Shown: in pieces, positions 1 through 6,013 of the stretch
How the letters are laid out: each line of letters begins with the position of its first letter
How positions within the stretch are numbered: the first letter of the stretch is position 1
Origin: Bordetella parapertussis
GTDB taxonomy: Bacteria; Pseudomonadota; Gammaproteobacteria; Burkholderiales; SG8-39
Direction of reading: 5' to 3'
Assembly: GCA_945906975.1 (NCBI GenBank)
Contig: CAMDRY010000037.1
Location: 1-14,013, forward strand
DNA: 14,013 bases
The notes under the pieces: model-generated
Databases searched by the model: none
Told to the model about the DNA's origin: nothing
What the model saw: the letters and a program-made list of their open reading frames with translations, nothing else
Program-made: the position numbers and the translations under genes

Positions 1-54
1 TACCGGACAGGCGCCACCGATGCTCGAGCGGCGTAGAGTCGGAGCCTCCCAGGC

Positions 55-708
55 TCAGCTACGCTCGACGACGTGCTCGAGTTTCCTGCTCAGGATCCAC
101 GAAAGCACAAGGAACACCACCAACATGACCAGGCCAAGGCCCGAGAAAGCATCATTCATCAGTTTCTCAGATACCCAGCCAAACGCATGACCGGCCGAAA
201 GAATGGCCACCGACCATACCCCGGCGGCGACGAAATTGAACGCGAGGAATGTGGGCCAGGGCAAGCGCGACATGCCATAGGCGAAACCGGCGACGCTGCG
301 AATGCCGTGCGGATAGCGATGGAACAGGATAAGCCAGACATAGTAGCGACCCACCAGCCGGACCATGAACTGGCTGGTGCGGTGAAGTCGCGGAAAAGGC
401 GCGAGCCAATCGGTGCCGAAACGCCGTCCGATCCAGAAGCGAATTACATCGCCCGCAAAGCTGCCCGCCCAGACGACCGCAATGAGTATGCCAAGGTTTA
501 GGGCGCCCGTACTGGATGCATAACCGGCGAATAGCGTGATCAACAGGCTATGCGAGGCAGCGAACGCGAAGAGCATGCCGTAGGCCGCGTCGCCGTGCTG
601 GCGCAGCAATTCAAGGAACGAGGCAAGGTCTGTCGGGAAGATCAATTGCGAATGCCAGATTCCAAAACGCCGATCATAGCGTATTCGGCCGGCGTCGCTG
701 CAAAGCAC
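55..708 (-). CDS. DedA-family (SNARE-associated) inner-membrane protein
   Basis: A 217-aa polytopic membrane protein. Family features are a hydrophobic stretch near residues 44-62, the GDVIRFWIGRRFG segment at 86-98, the arginine-containing RYPHGIRSVAGFAYGM segment at 131-146, and further membrane helices at about 152-175 and 188-207. DedA proteins act in the inner membrane; members are linked to lipid (undecaprenyl phosphate or phospholipid) flipping and proton-motive-force homeostasis. The substrate here cannot be told. The first possible start is a GTG at 708 with only a weak G-rich site upstream. A TTG at 645 is an alternative, and the N-terminal ~25 residues look unlike a DedA N-terminus, so the start is uncertain. 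The gene stands apart from the cluster upstream, with about 400 bases between. A short GAGCCT/AGGCTC hairpin overlaps the stop codon but has no T-tract. Confidence 0.85.
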   Translation of the reverse strand: MLCSDAGRIRYDRRFGIWHSQLIFPTDLASFLELLRQHGDAAYGMLFAFAASHSLLITLFAGYASSTGALNLGILIAVVWAGSFAGDVIRFWIGRRFGTDWLAPFPRLHRTSQFMVRLVGRYYVWLILFHRYPHGIRSVAGFAYGMSRLPWPTFLAFNFVAAGVWSVAILSAGHAFGWVSEKLMNDAFSGLGLVMLVVFLVLSWILSRKLEHVVERS

Positions 709-1109
709 CCCCGCTCTGCGCGGACATGCCGTCCGAATCTGTCGTGCTGCGCAGGTGAGGTGCCCGGGGCTCTTCGGGCAATCTCAAAACCCGCAGTGCG
801 GTGGCGCGTTCAAGATCATTGCCGCCATCGAGGAGCCTGCGCTGATTGTCAGGATACTCACGCACCGGGGTTTGCCGGCGCGCGCGCCGCCGCGTCCAGC
901 GGCACGGCCTGCGTTTGCGCATGGTGGTCAGAGTGTGTCGCAACCGGCCTCGATGGGCCGACACAGAGACCGACAAACCCGCGCGAGCGGGGAGTTCTCA
1001 CCAGATAACGCGCGATTTACCGTTTCCCGGACTGGCGATTCAGTCGCGCGTTAAGAAAAAGGCGGTTTGAATTACCCATACACCGGTTTCCATGTTCGCC
1101 ACGGCGTCC
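709..1109. other. Intergenic stretch without convincing gene
   Basis: About 400 bases lie between the DedA gene and the end of the DCC-protein gene. Open frames exist on both strands, but their translations are rich in Arg, Pro and Ala, show no domain or membrane pattern and have no good ribosome site, so I treat them as chance frames of GC-rich DNA. A weak GACTG/CAGTC hairpin near 1029-1044 lies downstream of the minus-strand cluster and could take part in termination, but it is short and lacks a T-run. Confidence 0.5.
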
Positions 1110-1511
1110 TCACGCCCTCGACTTCAAGCGCCGCTGAAGCCAGGGACGTATCGGCAGGAACAGGCGATAGGCGCCCTCGAGCAGCGCCGCAAGCGGCCGG
1201 CGCTGGAACTGGCGGCCGATCCAGGCGAGGCCGGGCAGCGCCGCCCAAAGATCGGCAAAGGCACGACCCCCGCTCGCGTACCTGCCGTCGGCGTGCATCA
1301 CATGGAATCGCCGTAGCGCATCCTCACGCAGCAAACCCGGGGCGATCTCGGTGGCCGTTGACCGGCTGGCATCAATCCATCGTATGTCTTCGGCGCCCCG
1401 CCAGCGGCGATAAACGCGGATTTCGCGCTCACAAAGCGGACAAGCGCCGTCAAAGAACACGGTCAGTTCCGCCCGCCCCGGATCGCCGCACGCTGGAGAG
1501 TCCTTGCTCAC
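1110..1511 (-). CDS. DCC-family (DUF393) thiol-disulfide oxidoreductase-like protein
   Basis: A 133-aa protein. The N-terminal FFDGACPLCEREI segment (about residues 19-31) is the DxxCxxC signature that names the DCC family (D21, C24, C27 here). DUF393 proteins are predicted to have a thioredoxin-like fold with a redox-active CxxC pair; few have been studied biochemically, so substrate and partner are unknown. The length is typical of the family. The start is a GTG whose GTGA overlaps the TGA stop of the SDR gene by 4 bases. There is no strong ribosome site, so translational coupling is likely. It is the last gene of the minus-strand cluster. DCC genes next to C-factor-like SDR genes are common in ChrR/LitR-type stress regulons, which fits the regulator beyond 3.9 kb. 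Confidence 0.87.
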   Translation of the reverse strand: MSKDSPACGDPGRAELTVFFDGACPLCEREIRVYRRWRGAEDIRWIDASRSTATEIAPGLLREDALRRFHVMHADGRYASGGRAFADLWAALPGLAWIGRQFQRRPLAALLEGAYRLFLPIRPWLQRRLKSRA

Positions 1512-2227
1512 CAGGGCACCGGCTCACCGCGATAGTCGAAAAAGCCGCCCGAGTCCTCGGGCCGCAACCGGTCAATCACTTCGAGCAGCCCGCCTGCTGC
1601 CTCGGCCGGTGAACGCACTGCGAGTCCTATCTTCCTGAATGGCGCCGAAAGCCGGCTGTCGACCGTACCCGGATGCAAGGCCACGCAGATGGCCTCGGGT
1701 TGTCGTCGCCTCAATTCGATTGCCGCCGTTCGCACCAGCTGATTGAGCGCAGCCTTGGATGCCCGGTACCCGTACCAGCCGCCCAGATGGTTGTCTCCGA
1801 TGCTGCCCACCCTGGCTGACAGCGTGGCGAACACCGCTTTGCCCGAGCGCGGCAGCAGGGGAAAAAAATGCTTCATCAACAGCGCCGGACCGATCACGTT
1901 CAGCGAGAAGGCCTTGGCCAGGTTCGCTGCATCGAGCTGGCGCAAGCTTTTCTCCGGTGACACGCCATCGCCGTGCAAAAATCCCGTCGCGTCAATGATG
2001 AGGCGCGGGGGGGCGTCGGACTGCAGCAACTGACATGCTGCGCTGGCGATGGAAGCCTCGGAAGTGAGATCGAGCGATGGCAGCCCTTTGCGTGAAAAGC
2101 CGATGGCGCGCGTAACCCCGAAGGCGTGTTGCAGGCTGTCGAGCAGGGCGCCGCCGATCGCACCTGAGGCGCCTATCACGACCCCCAGGCTGCCCGCCGG
2201 AAAGGACGGCAGCGTTGCTCCTTGCAT
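1508..2227 (-). CDS. C-factor-like short-chain dehydrogenase/reductase (SDR)
   Basis: A 239-aa classical SDR. The nucleotide-binding loop VIGASGAIGG lies at residues 17-26. The catalytic tetrad is readable as N110, S137 and Y154-x3-K158 (YRASK), followed by the HPGTVDS loop typical after the active site. It should be a cytosolic NAD(P)(H)-dependent oxidoreductase of unknown substrate. The pattern around S137 (TLSARVGSI), with the GGWYGYRASKAALN segment, resembles the C-factor/CsgA-like SDRs that travel with DCC and DUF3429 genes in photo-oxidative stress clusters. I chose the ATG at 2227 because its A is the last base of the TGA stop of the 48-aa gene before it. The frame is open for 37 further codons upstream, but those belong to that small gene in another frame. 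Confidence 0.9.
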   Translation of the reverse strand: MQGATLPSFPAGSLGVVIGASGAIGGALLDSLQHAFGVTRAIGFSRKGLPSLDLTSEASIASAACQLLQSDAPPRLIIDATGFLHGDGVSPEKSLRQLDAANLAKAFSLNVIGPALLMKHFFPLLPRSGKAVFATLSARVGSIGDNHLGGWYGYRASKAALNQLVRTAAIELRRRQPEAICVALHPGTVDSRLSAPFRKIGLAVRSPAEAAGGLLEVIDRLRPEDSGGFFDYRGEPVPW

Positions 2228-2373
2228 CACGTTTCGTAGCCGCTCCGCCGCTGGCGCTCGGCCGGACGCCTGACCGTCTGAATTTTTTTGAATTCGCGCA
2301 TGGTCAGGACCATGCCGAGTACGGCGAAGGAAAAGCAAACAATTCCCGCGTAGAGAAGCGTCACGTCACTCAC
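2227..2373 (-). CDS. 48-aa single-pass membrane protein
   Basis: A short gene starting at GTG 2373. Its start overlaps the end of the 60-aa gene by 8 bases (GTGAGTGA), and an AAAGGA ribosome site lies 7 bases before it. Its TGA shares one base with the ATG of the SDR gene. The product begins MSDVTLLYAGIVCFSFAV, has one membrane helix at about residues 5-25 and then a basic, hydrophilic tail with several Arg. This is the form of an N-out or tail-anchored small subunit. No family recognised. Support comes from the ribosome site, the exact tiling between two other genes and the clean hydrophobic-then-basic layout. A role as an accessory subunit with the 60- and 75-aa membrane proteins is a guess from context. 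Confidence 0.62.
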   Translation of the reverse strand: MSDVTLLYAGIVCFSFAVLGMVLTMREFKKIQTVRRPAERQRRSGYET

Positions 2374-2548
2374 TGAGTTGTCCTTTCAAGCTGAGCACTT
2401 TGAAATAAATACCGAAACAAAGGATGGAGGGCACCCACGTTGCGGTGAAAAGGCCTTCATCTTTCTGGCCGTTAAACCAGAGATAAGCGGAAATGGAAAA
2501 TGACAGCATCACTGCGAGCAATATGCAAAGGTCTGACATCTTGATCAT
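2366..2548 (-). CDS. 60-aa two-helix membrane protein
   Basis: A 60-aa protein with two hydrophobic segments, at residues 7-25 (ILLAVMLSFSISAYLWF) and about 34-50 (FTATWVPSILCFGIYFKVL), joined by the short polar linker NGQKDEG. The start is ATG 2548; a second ATG at 2539 is in frame. The ribosome site is weak (GAAAG about 9 bases upstream). It sits between two other small membrane-protein genes and overlaps the downstream one by 8 bases. Hypothetical proteins of this layout occur in proteobacteria, but I can name no function. The tiling with its neighbours and the regular helix-loop-helix hydrophobicity argue that it is real. Confidence 0.68.
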   Translation of the reverse strand: MIKMSDLCILLAVMLSFSISAYLWFNGQKDEGLFTATWVPSILCFGIYFKVLSLKGQLSE

Positions 2549-2596
2549 ATGTGGTTACTTTCTTTTGGTGTCGGTCGGCTACGGACGGGGGGAGAT

Positions 2597-2824
2597 CTAG
2601 GCTTCCCAAAAAGCCCATGCTGAAACCATCAATAACAAGACGGCCGCGCCTGCATGCGATCGCACTGCCGATTCCCCGGGAAATTGCAGTACTAAAGGAA
2701 CCGCTTCAAATAAACCCAGCGCCAGCCAGCCGGTCATCACAAGGGCGAGGGCGAATGAGACCGAGCCGGCAAGCCGTCTCAAACTTCCAGTTTGACCGGG
2801 CTTTACCTTGGGCGGTGTTCTCAA
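2597..2824 (-). CDS. 75-aa two-helix membrane protein (TTG start)
   Basis: The frame directly downstream of the HiPIP gene encodes a basic N-terminus and two hydrophobic segments, at about residues 18-41 (LAGSVSFALALVMTGWLALG and following) and 57-73 (AGAAVLLLMVSAWAFW). The best start is a TTG at 2824 that overlaps the HiPIP TGA by two bases, with an AAGAAAG stretch upstream. The frame is open further upstream, but that part lies inside the HiPIP gene. A later TTG or GTG start cannot be excluded. No family recognised. The position next to a periplasmic electron carrier suggests a membrane partner or anchor for it, but this is inference only. Confidence 0.5.
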   Translation of the reverse strand: MRTPPKVKPGQTGSLRRLAGSVSFALALVMTGWLALGLFEAVPLVLQFPGESAVRSHAGAAVLLLMVSAWAFWEA

Positions 2825-3132
2825 GCTTTCTTGGCGTAGGCCACGCACCAGCCCTTCGCGTTGACTTGCTTGCCCCCAACTGCGCCGCAGGGCGCCCACG
2901 GCTCGGAGGGCTTGCCCGCGTAGAGCACACAGTTGGCGCAGATGTTGCCCTTCACGTACTGCGTGTACTTCTTGGCGTCAACCGCAGCAGCGTCGTGCTT
3001 GTAGCCCAGTGCAGTTGCCGTGGCTTCTTTCTCGTCGATACGCGCGGACTGTGCACTGGCGTCTCGCCCGGCCAGCATTGCGACGCCGGCGGCTGGCAAG
3101 ACAGCAAGCAGGGATCTTCGTAACTTGTTCAT
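2821..3132 (-). CDS. High-potential iron-sulfur protein (HiPIP)
   Basis: A 103-aa precursor of a periplasmic [4Fe-4S] electron carrier. The N-terminus MNKLRRSLLAVL has a twin-arginine motif (RRSLL) and a hydrophobic core ending at DASA-Q (residues 24-28), which fits the Tat export known for HiPIPs. The mature part of about 76 residues has the four cluster cysteines C65, C68, C82 and C96 (CANC, then PC, then GWC) with family spacing, and the ALGY tyrosine (Y44) that packs on the cluster in known HiPIPs. HiPIPs shuttle electrons at +100 to +450 mV between membrane complexes and terminal acceptors, including photosynthetic reaction centres and oxidases. The start is ATG 3132, after a weak AGAGAA site. 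Its stop overlaps the start of the 75-aa membrane protein. Confidence 0.93.
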   Translation of the reverse strand: MNKLRRSLLAVLPAAGVAMLAGRDASAQSARIDEKEATATALGYKHDAAAVDAKKYTQYVKGNICANCVLYAGKPSEPWAPCGAVGGKQVNAKGWCVAYAKKA

Positions 3133-3175
3133 GGTGTTTTCTCTTCGGCTATTGCATCGATTAATTGAACTGCCG

Positions 3176-3222
3176 GTGGGAGAAGGGGGCTGGGGAAAAT
3201 GCCGTACAGCCTCCCCTCTCAC
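3176..3222 (-). terminator. Imperfect hairpin between fasciclin and HiPIP genes
   Basis: Arms at 3176-3192 (GTGGGAGAAGGGGGCTG) and 3207-3222 (CAGCCTCCCCTCTCAC) pair over about 14 of 16 positions around a 14-base loop. In minus-strand RNA the hairpin lies just after the fasciclin stop and 44 bases before the HiPIP start. No T-run follows, so it is more likely an RNA-stability or partial-attenuation element, allowing more fasciclin than downstream product, than a full terminator. Confidence 0.4.
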
Positions 3223-3227
3223 CAATA

Positions 3228-3686
3228 TCAGTTGGGGATGATTACCGTATCGATAACATGGATCACACCGTTATCGGCCGCGATGTCCGTTTTGGTCACC
3301 ATGGCCTTGTCGACCATGACCTTGCCGGCGTCAAGCTTGACCTTGAACGACCGGCCCTCGACGGTTTTGACCGTGCCTGCCTTGACGTCTTTGGCCATCA
3401 CTTTTCCTGCAACCACGTGGTAGGTGAGTACGGCGGTCAGTTTCGCCTTGTTGGCGAGCAGGGCGTCAAGGTCGGCTTTGGGGATTTTCGCGAAAGCCGC
3501 GTCGGTAGGGGCGAACACCGTAAACGGCCCCGGTCCTTTCAGGGTGTCAACAAGGCCGGCGGCCTTGAGCGCGGTTGCGAGCGTGTTGAACTGTCCGGCC
3601 GAGACGGCGGTATCGACAATGTCCTTGGCCCAGGCGTTGGATGCGATCAGTGCCGAAGCGACGACTACGAGTAGGGATTTCTTCAT
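3228..3686 (-). CDS. Secreted fasciclin (FAS1)-domain protein
   Basis: A 152-aa protein with a Sec signal peptide ([20 protein letters not shown], cleavage before K21) and one FAS1 domain filling the rest. Visible landmarks are the H1 box [14 protein letters not shown] at about 55-68, the YHVVAGK segment near 93-99 and the C-terminal H2-like [13 protein letters not shown]. Bacterial one-domain FAS1 proteins are periplasmic or secreted and linked to adhesion or surface interaction; several are stress-induced. The ribosome site AAGGAGT lies 7 bases before ATG 3686. It is the first gene of the minus-strand cluster, behind the palindromic operator region. The AT-rich leader of about 100 bases contrasts with the GC-rich surroundings. 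The two genes behind it (HiPIP and a small membrane protein) suggest a cell-envelope location for this half of the cluster. Confidence 0.93.
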   Translation of the reverse strand: MKKSLLVVVASALIASNAWAKDIVDTAVSAGQFNTLATALKAAGLVDTLKGPGPFTVFAPTDAAFAKIPKADLDALLANKAKLTAVLTYHVVAGKVMAKDVKAGTVKTVEGRSFKVKLDAGKVMVDKAMVTKTDIAADNGVIHVIDTVIIPN

Positions 3687-3780
3687 TTATTACTCCTTGA
3701 ATAGGTTTAAGCGAATCGAAGATAAAAAAAAGAATGAAACGGTTTTGTTGCATAAGACGAAATAATACGTGACATATTTC

Positions 3781-3832
3781 AATTTTGTATCGTTATTGAT
3801 ATATAATAACGTTTCAATATCGATACAAAATT
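3781..3832. promoter_or_regulatory. Two-layer palindromic operator between divergent genes
   Basis: Outer arms AATTTTGTATCG (3781-3792) and CGATACAAAATT (3821-3832) are perfect inverted repeats. They extend inward to 18 bases each (3781-3798 and 3815-3832) with one mismatch. Nested inside is a second inverted repeat, CGTTATT (3791-3797) with AATAACG (3805-3811). The element is far more AT-rich than the window and overlaps the predicted promoters of both the fasciclin cluster and the MerR gene. MerR/LitR-type dimers bind such palindromes next to their own gene, so autoregulation and control of the divergent cluster by the adjacent regulator is the natural inference. Confidence 0.7.
3800..3828 (-). 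promoter_or_regulatory. Putative sigma70-type promoter for fasciclin/HiPIP cluster
   Basis: On the minus strand, TTGTAT (3823-3828) and TATATA (3800-3805) are separated by 17 bases. Both boxes fall inside the large palindrome, so a bound regulator would block them. The leader to the fasciclin ATG would be about 107 bases. This is a pattern match only. Confidence 0.45.
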
Positions 3833-3834
3833 AA

Positions 3835-3840
3835 TATAAT
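3835..3840 (+). promoter_or_regulatory. Consensus -10 box for the MerR-family gene
   Basis: A perfect TATAAT lies directly beside the right arm of the palindrome. The -35 region at the usual distance (around 3812-3817, TTTCAA) is poor and lies inside the palindrome, as expected if the promoter depends on or is blocked by a bound regulator. The leader to the ATG at 3902 would be about 55 bases. Confidence 0.45.
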
Positions 3841-3901
3841 GAGCGTGAGTAGCTAAATTCCGCTTCACCCGTCTTCCCATCAAAGGTCAAAGAGCAAATA
3901 A

Positions 3902-4900
3902 ATGACAAGCCGTGATCAGAATGAAGGCGCCTACCGCAGCGGTGTGGCCGCTAGGCTGGCAGGCGTGCCGGTCGACACCCTCCGGATTTGGGAGCGTCGC
4001 TATTCGGTAGTCGGCCCGCGGACCAGTGAGGGTGGGCAGCGCCTGTATTCGCATGCCGACATCCGACGCCTGACCATGATCAAGCAGTTGGTAGACATGG
4101 GGCACGCCATCGGCACCGTCGCCGTACTCGATACCAAGGTGCTAAGCGGCATGCGGGCGACTACAAGGTCCTTGCGCGAATCGCACCCCCGCCAGCCGCA
4201 GAGTGCCTCAGTGCCCAAGACGGGTGTGGCACTGGTGGGCGCGATGCTGGCCGCGGATCAATTTGCCAAGGCACTCGCCGGCAGCGCGCTCGATGTCGTG
4301 GGGCGCTGCGCCGATCCGGACAAAGCGGTTTTCGCGTTTGAAGATGTTCACGCGGATATCGCGATCATAGAGCTGCCGACCATGCGTGATGCGGACCTCG
4401 AACGGGTGGCGGCAATCAAGGCCGCTTGCGGTGCGGCTAACGCGATCGTGCTTTATCGTTTTGCATCCGGCGTGCTGGTAAGGCGCATGCGCATGGCCGG
4501 ATATGCAGTGGCACGGGCGACGTCCGATCCCGCAGAGCTCGAGGCCATCTGCCTCGGCCTCTTGCCGCTTACTGGTACCGATGCGAGCGACACCCTGCAC
4601 TGGCTGGATGCGACCCAGCCACGCCAGCCCAGGTTTGACGCGCAATCCCTGGCGGAACTGGCTGGCGTCTCCCAGACGATTGAGTGCGAATGTCCCAAGC
4701 ATCTTGTCGACCTGGTGTTAAATTTGGGCGCGTTCGAGCGCTACAGCGCGGAATGCGCCAACCGCGGTCCTGCCGATGCGCTCCTGCACCTGGAGTTGCA
4801 GCGCGCCGCGGGGCTGGCGCGATCTATCATTGAACAGGCGCTCGAGCGCGTTGTGATCGCCGAGGGCATCCCATTGACAGCGCCGGCCGTCAGCCCGTGA
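3902..4900 (+). CDS. LitR/CarH-like MerR-family transcriptional regulator
   Basis: A 332-aa DNA-binding regulator. Residues 11-75 form a MerR winged helix with the LRIWERRY and GGQRLYSHADIRRL segments that mark the LitR/CarH/MlrA branch. Residues 107-220 show a Rossmann-like alternation (VALVGAML, ALDVVG, ADIAIIELPT, NAIVLY) like a cobalamin-binding or receiver domain, but the cobalamin motif DxHxxG is absent and the receiver phospho-Asp position is Glu (E157). A helical C-terminus (about 244-322) holds a cluster of C262, C264, H267, C285 and H296. In LitR/CarH, adenosylcobalamin senses light. Here the signal must be read otherwise, perhaps by thiols, a metal or a partner protein. The ribosome site is AAAGAG, 7 bases before ATG. 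It overlaps the DUF3429 gene by 4 bases and is divergent from the fasciclin/HiPIP cluster. Confidence 0.85.
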   Translation: MTSRDQNEGAYRSGVAARLAGVPVDTLRIWERRYSVVGPRTSEGGQRLYSHADIRRLTMIKQLVDMGHAIGTVAVLDTKVLSGMRATTRSLRESHPRQPQSASVPKTGVALVGAMLAADQFAKALAGSALDVVGRCADPDKAVFAFEDVHADIAIIELPTMRDADLERVAAIKAACGAANAIVLYRFASGVLVRRMRMAGYAVARATSDPAELEAICLGLLPLTGTDASDTLHWLDATQPRQPRFDAQSLAELAGVSQTIECECPKHLVDLVLNLGAFERYSAECANRGPADALLHLELQRAAGLARSIIEQALERVVIAEGIPLTAPAVSP

Positions 4901-5352
4901 GTACCGCTTCGAGCTCGATTCGTTCCGCGCCCGCTCCGGTGCTCTTATTGGGTTTGGGCGGGCTTCTCCCGTTCATCGGTCTCACTGCCTTGGCCTTGTT
5001 CTTAGCGGAAACCTGGTACGTTTTCTGGCTTACGACACTGGCCCAATACGGGGTGGCCATCCTGTCCTTCGTCGGGGCACTGCAATGGGGCCATGCGATC
5101 TGTGCTCGAGCGCGGGGCGTTGAGGCGTGGTTGCGCTACGGCTGGGGTGTGCTGCCCGCGCTGGTCGGAGTCCTGTCGCTGCAGTTTCCCATCTGGACGG
5201 CGTTACGGGTGCAAGCGGGTGCCTTGATATTGTGCGTTGTGGTCGATCGTGCGCTCGCCTCCACCTTCGGCGCACCGGCATGGCTGCTGCCCGTCCGCTA
5301 CCTCCTGACCGGCGTAGCGGCGTCTTGCCTCTTGGTTGCGAGTTACGTTTGA
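4897..5352 (+). CDS. DUF3429-family membrane protein
   Basis: A 151-aa protein with about five membrane helices (near residues 13-37, 41-66, 78-95, 104-122 and 126-150). The pattern LGLGGLLPFIGL followed by AQYGVAILSFVGALQWG is characteristic of DUF3429, the bacterial relatives of TMEM69. The biochemical function is unknown. Genes of this family often lie next to LitR-type regulators, photolyases and DCC/SDR genes, so a role in light or oxidative stress is plausible but unproven. The GTG start overlaps the regulator's stop (GTGA), so the two are probably translated together. Confidence 0.88.
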   Translation: MSTASSSIRSAPAPVLLLGLGGLLPFIGLTALALFLAETWYVFWLTTLAQYGVAILSFVGALQWGHAICARARGVEAWLRYGWGVLPALVGVLSLQFPIWTALRVQAGALILCVVVDRALASTFGAPAWLLPVRYLLTGVAASCLLVASYV

Positions 5353-5405
5353 GCGGCCCCGGTTCGCCGAAGCTCCCGGCACGCAAGGATGCGTCGCAAA
5401 TAGCG

Positions 5406-5708
5406 ATGAACACGAATGGCTCAAAAGACTGGCGCGAATCGATGCCCGCCCCGCTGCGGGTCAATCACACGCCGGGCATCGTCACGATCACCGATGCCAA
5501 CACGACGATTGCTTACTGCCGCTACGACGAGTCGGGCGAGATTGAGTACGTCTTTGTCAGCGCGTCGCATCGGCGCATGGGTTATGGCAAATGGCTGTTG
5601 GCTTTTGCCGAGGAGCACCTGGTAACGATAAAAGGCTTCCAACCGCCGATCAGCCCGCTTGGTGAGAAGCTGCTTGGTTCCTACAAGCGACGACGGCGTT
5701 CTGAGTAG
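5406..5708 (+). CDS. Short GNAT-like acyltransferase-fold protein
   Basis: A 100-aa protein. The segment IEYVFVSASHRRMGYGKWLLAFAEEHL (residues 46-72) matches motif A of GCN5-related N-acetyltransferases, with the acetyl-CoA pyrophosphate loop R-R-M-G-Y-G at 56-61. The rest is short: before it only a few strands, after it PPISPLGEKLLGSY and a basic RRRR tail. Full GNAT domains have about 140-160 residues, so this is a minimal or reduced version; activity is uncertain. ATG 5406 lies 53 bases after the DUF3429 stop. The nearest purine-rich site (AAGGA) is rather far upstream, so the start is not certain. It may be co-transcribed with the regulator and DUF3429. Confidence 0.65.
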   Translation: MNTNGSKDWRESMPAPLRVNHTPGIVTITDANTTIAYCRYDESGEIEYVFVSASHRRMGYGKWLLAFAEEHLVTIKGFQPPISPLGEKLLGSYKRRRRSE

Positions 5709-6013
5709 AGCGCGCCGGCGTGAATCGATGGCATTCTCCGCGCACGCTCGCACGCTGGGGCGCCCGGCGTTTACGCAAAAGACTGGTGTGACCGGGGCAG
5801 GCTGGTGGTGCCGGCGTTGCTGGAGGCGCCTCTCCTCGCGCGGTTCCCTTGTCTGCACCTGTCGCGCAAGTGCGGTATATGCTCGCTTACCGCCGCTCGA
5901 TTTTTCCATTTCAGGACTCAAGCCGGAGTACTTGCATCAGAATCATCAATGAAATCGCGCCCCGGCTTGCCCCGGCGCGACCGCCCGCCAATTCACCCCT
6001 AAAGGAGTAGACC
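5709..6013. other. Intergenic region upstream of TPR gene
   Basis: About 305 bases without a supported gene. Frames on both strands lack domains and ribosome sites. The last part (5950-5973) has GC-rich self-complementary bases (CGCGCC and GGCGCG around a 12-base loop) shortly before the TPR gene, which might terminate transcription from upstream or fold in the leader. No clear promoter boxes were found. Confidence 0.4.

Noticed and set aside
42..56. GAGCCT-CCC-AGGCTC hairpin as DedA terminator
   Set aside because: It overlaps the stop codon, has a 6-bp stem and no T-tract in the minus-strand RNA.
709..1109. Possible small genes or a regulatory RNA in the 400-base gap
   Set aside because: No frame with a ribosome site and plausible protein, no strong hairpin with T-run and no promoter pair was found.
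2551..3123. Long plus-strand open frame (190 codons) across the HiPIP region
   Set aside because: It is the complement of the HiPIP gene and its small membrane neighbour, has no domain or ribosome site, and ignores the clear Cys pattern on the other strand.
5421..5921. 166-codon minus-strand frame opposite the GNAT-like gene
   Set aside because: Arg/Gln-rich without domain pattern. The plus strand carries a clear acetyl-CoA loop motif.
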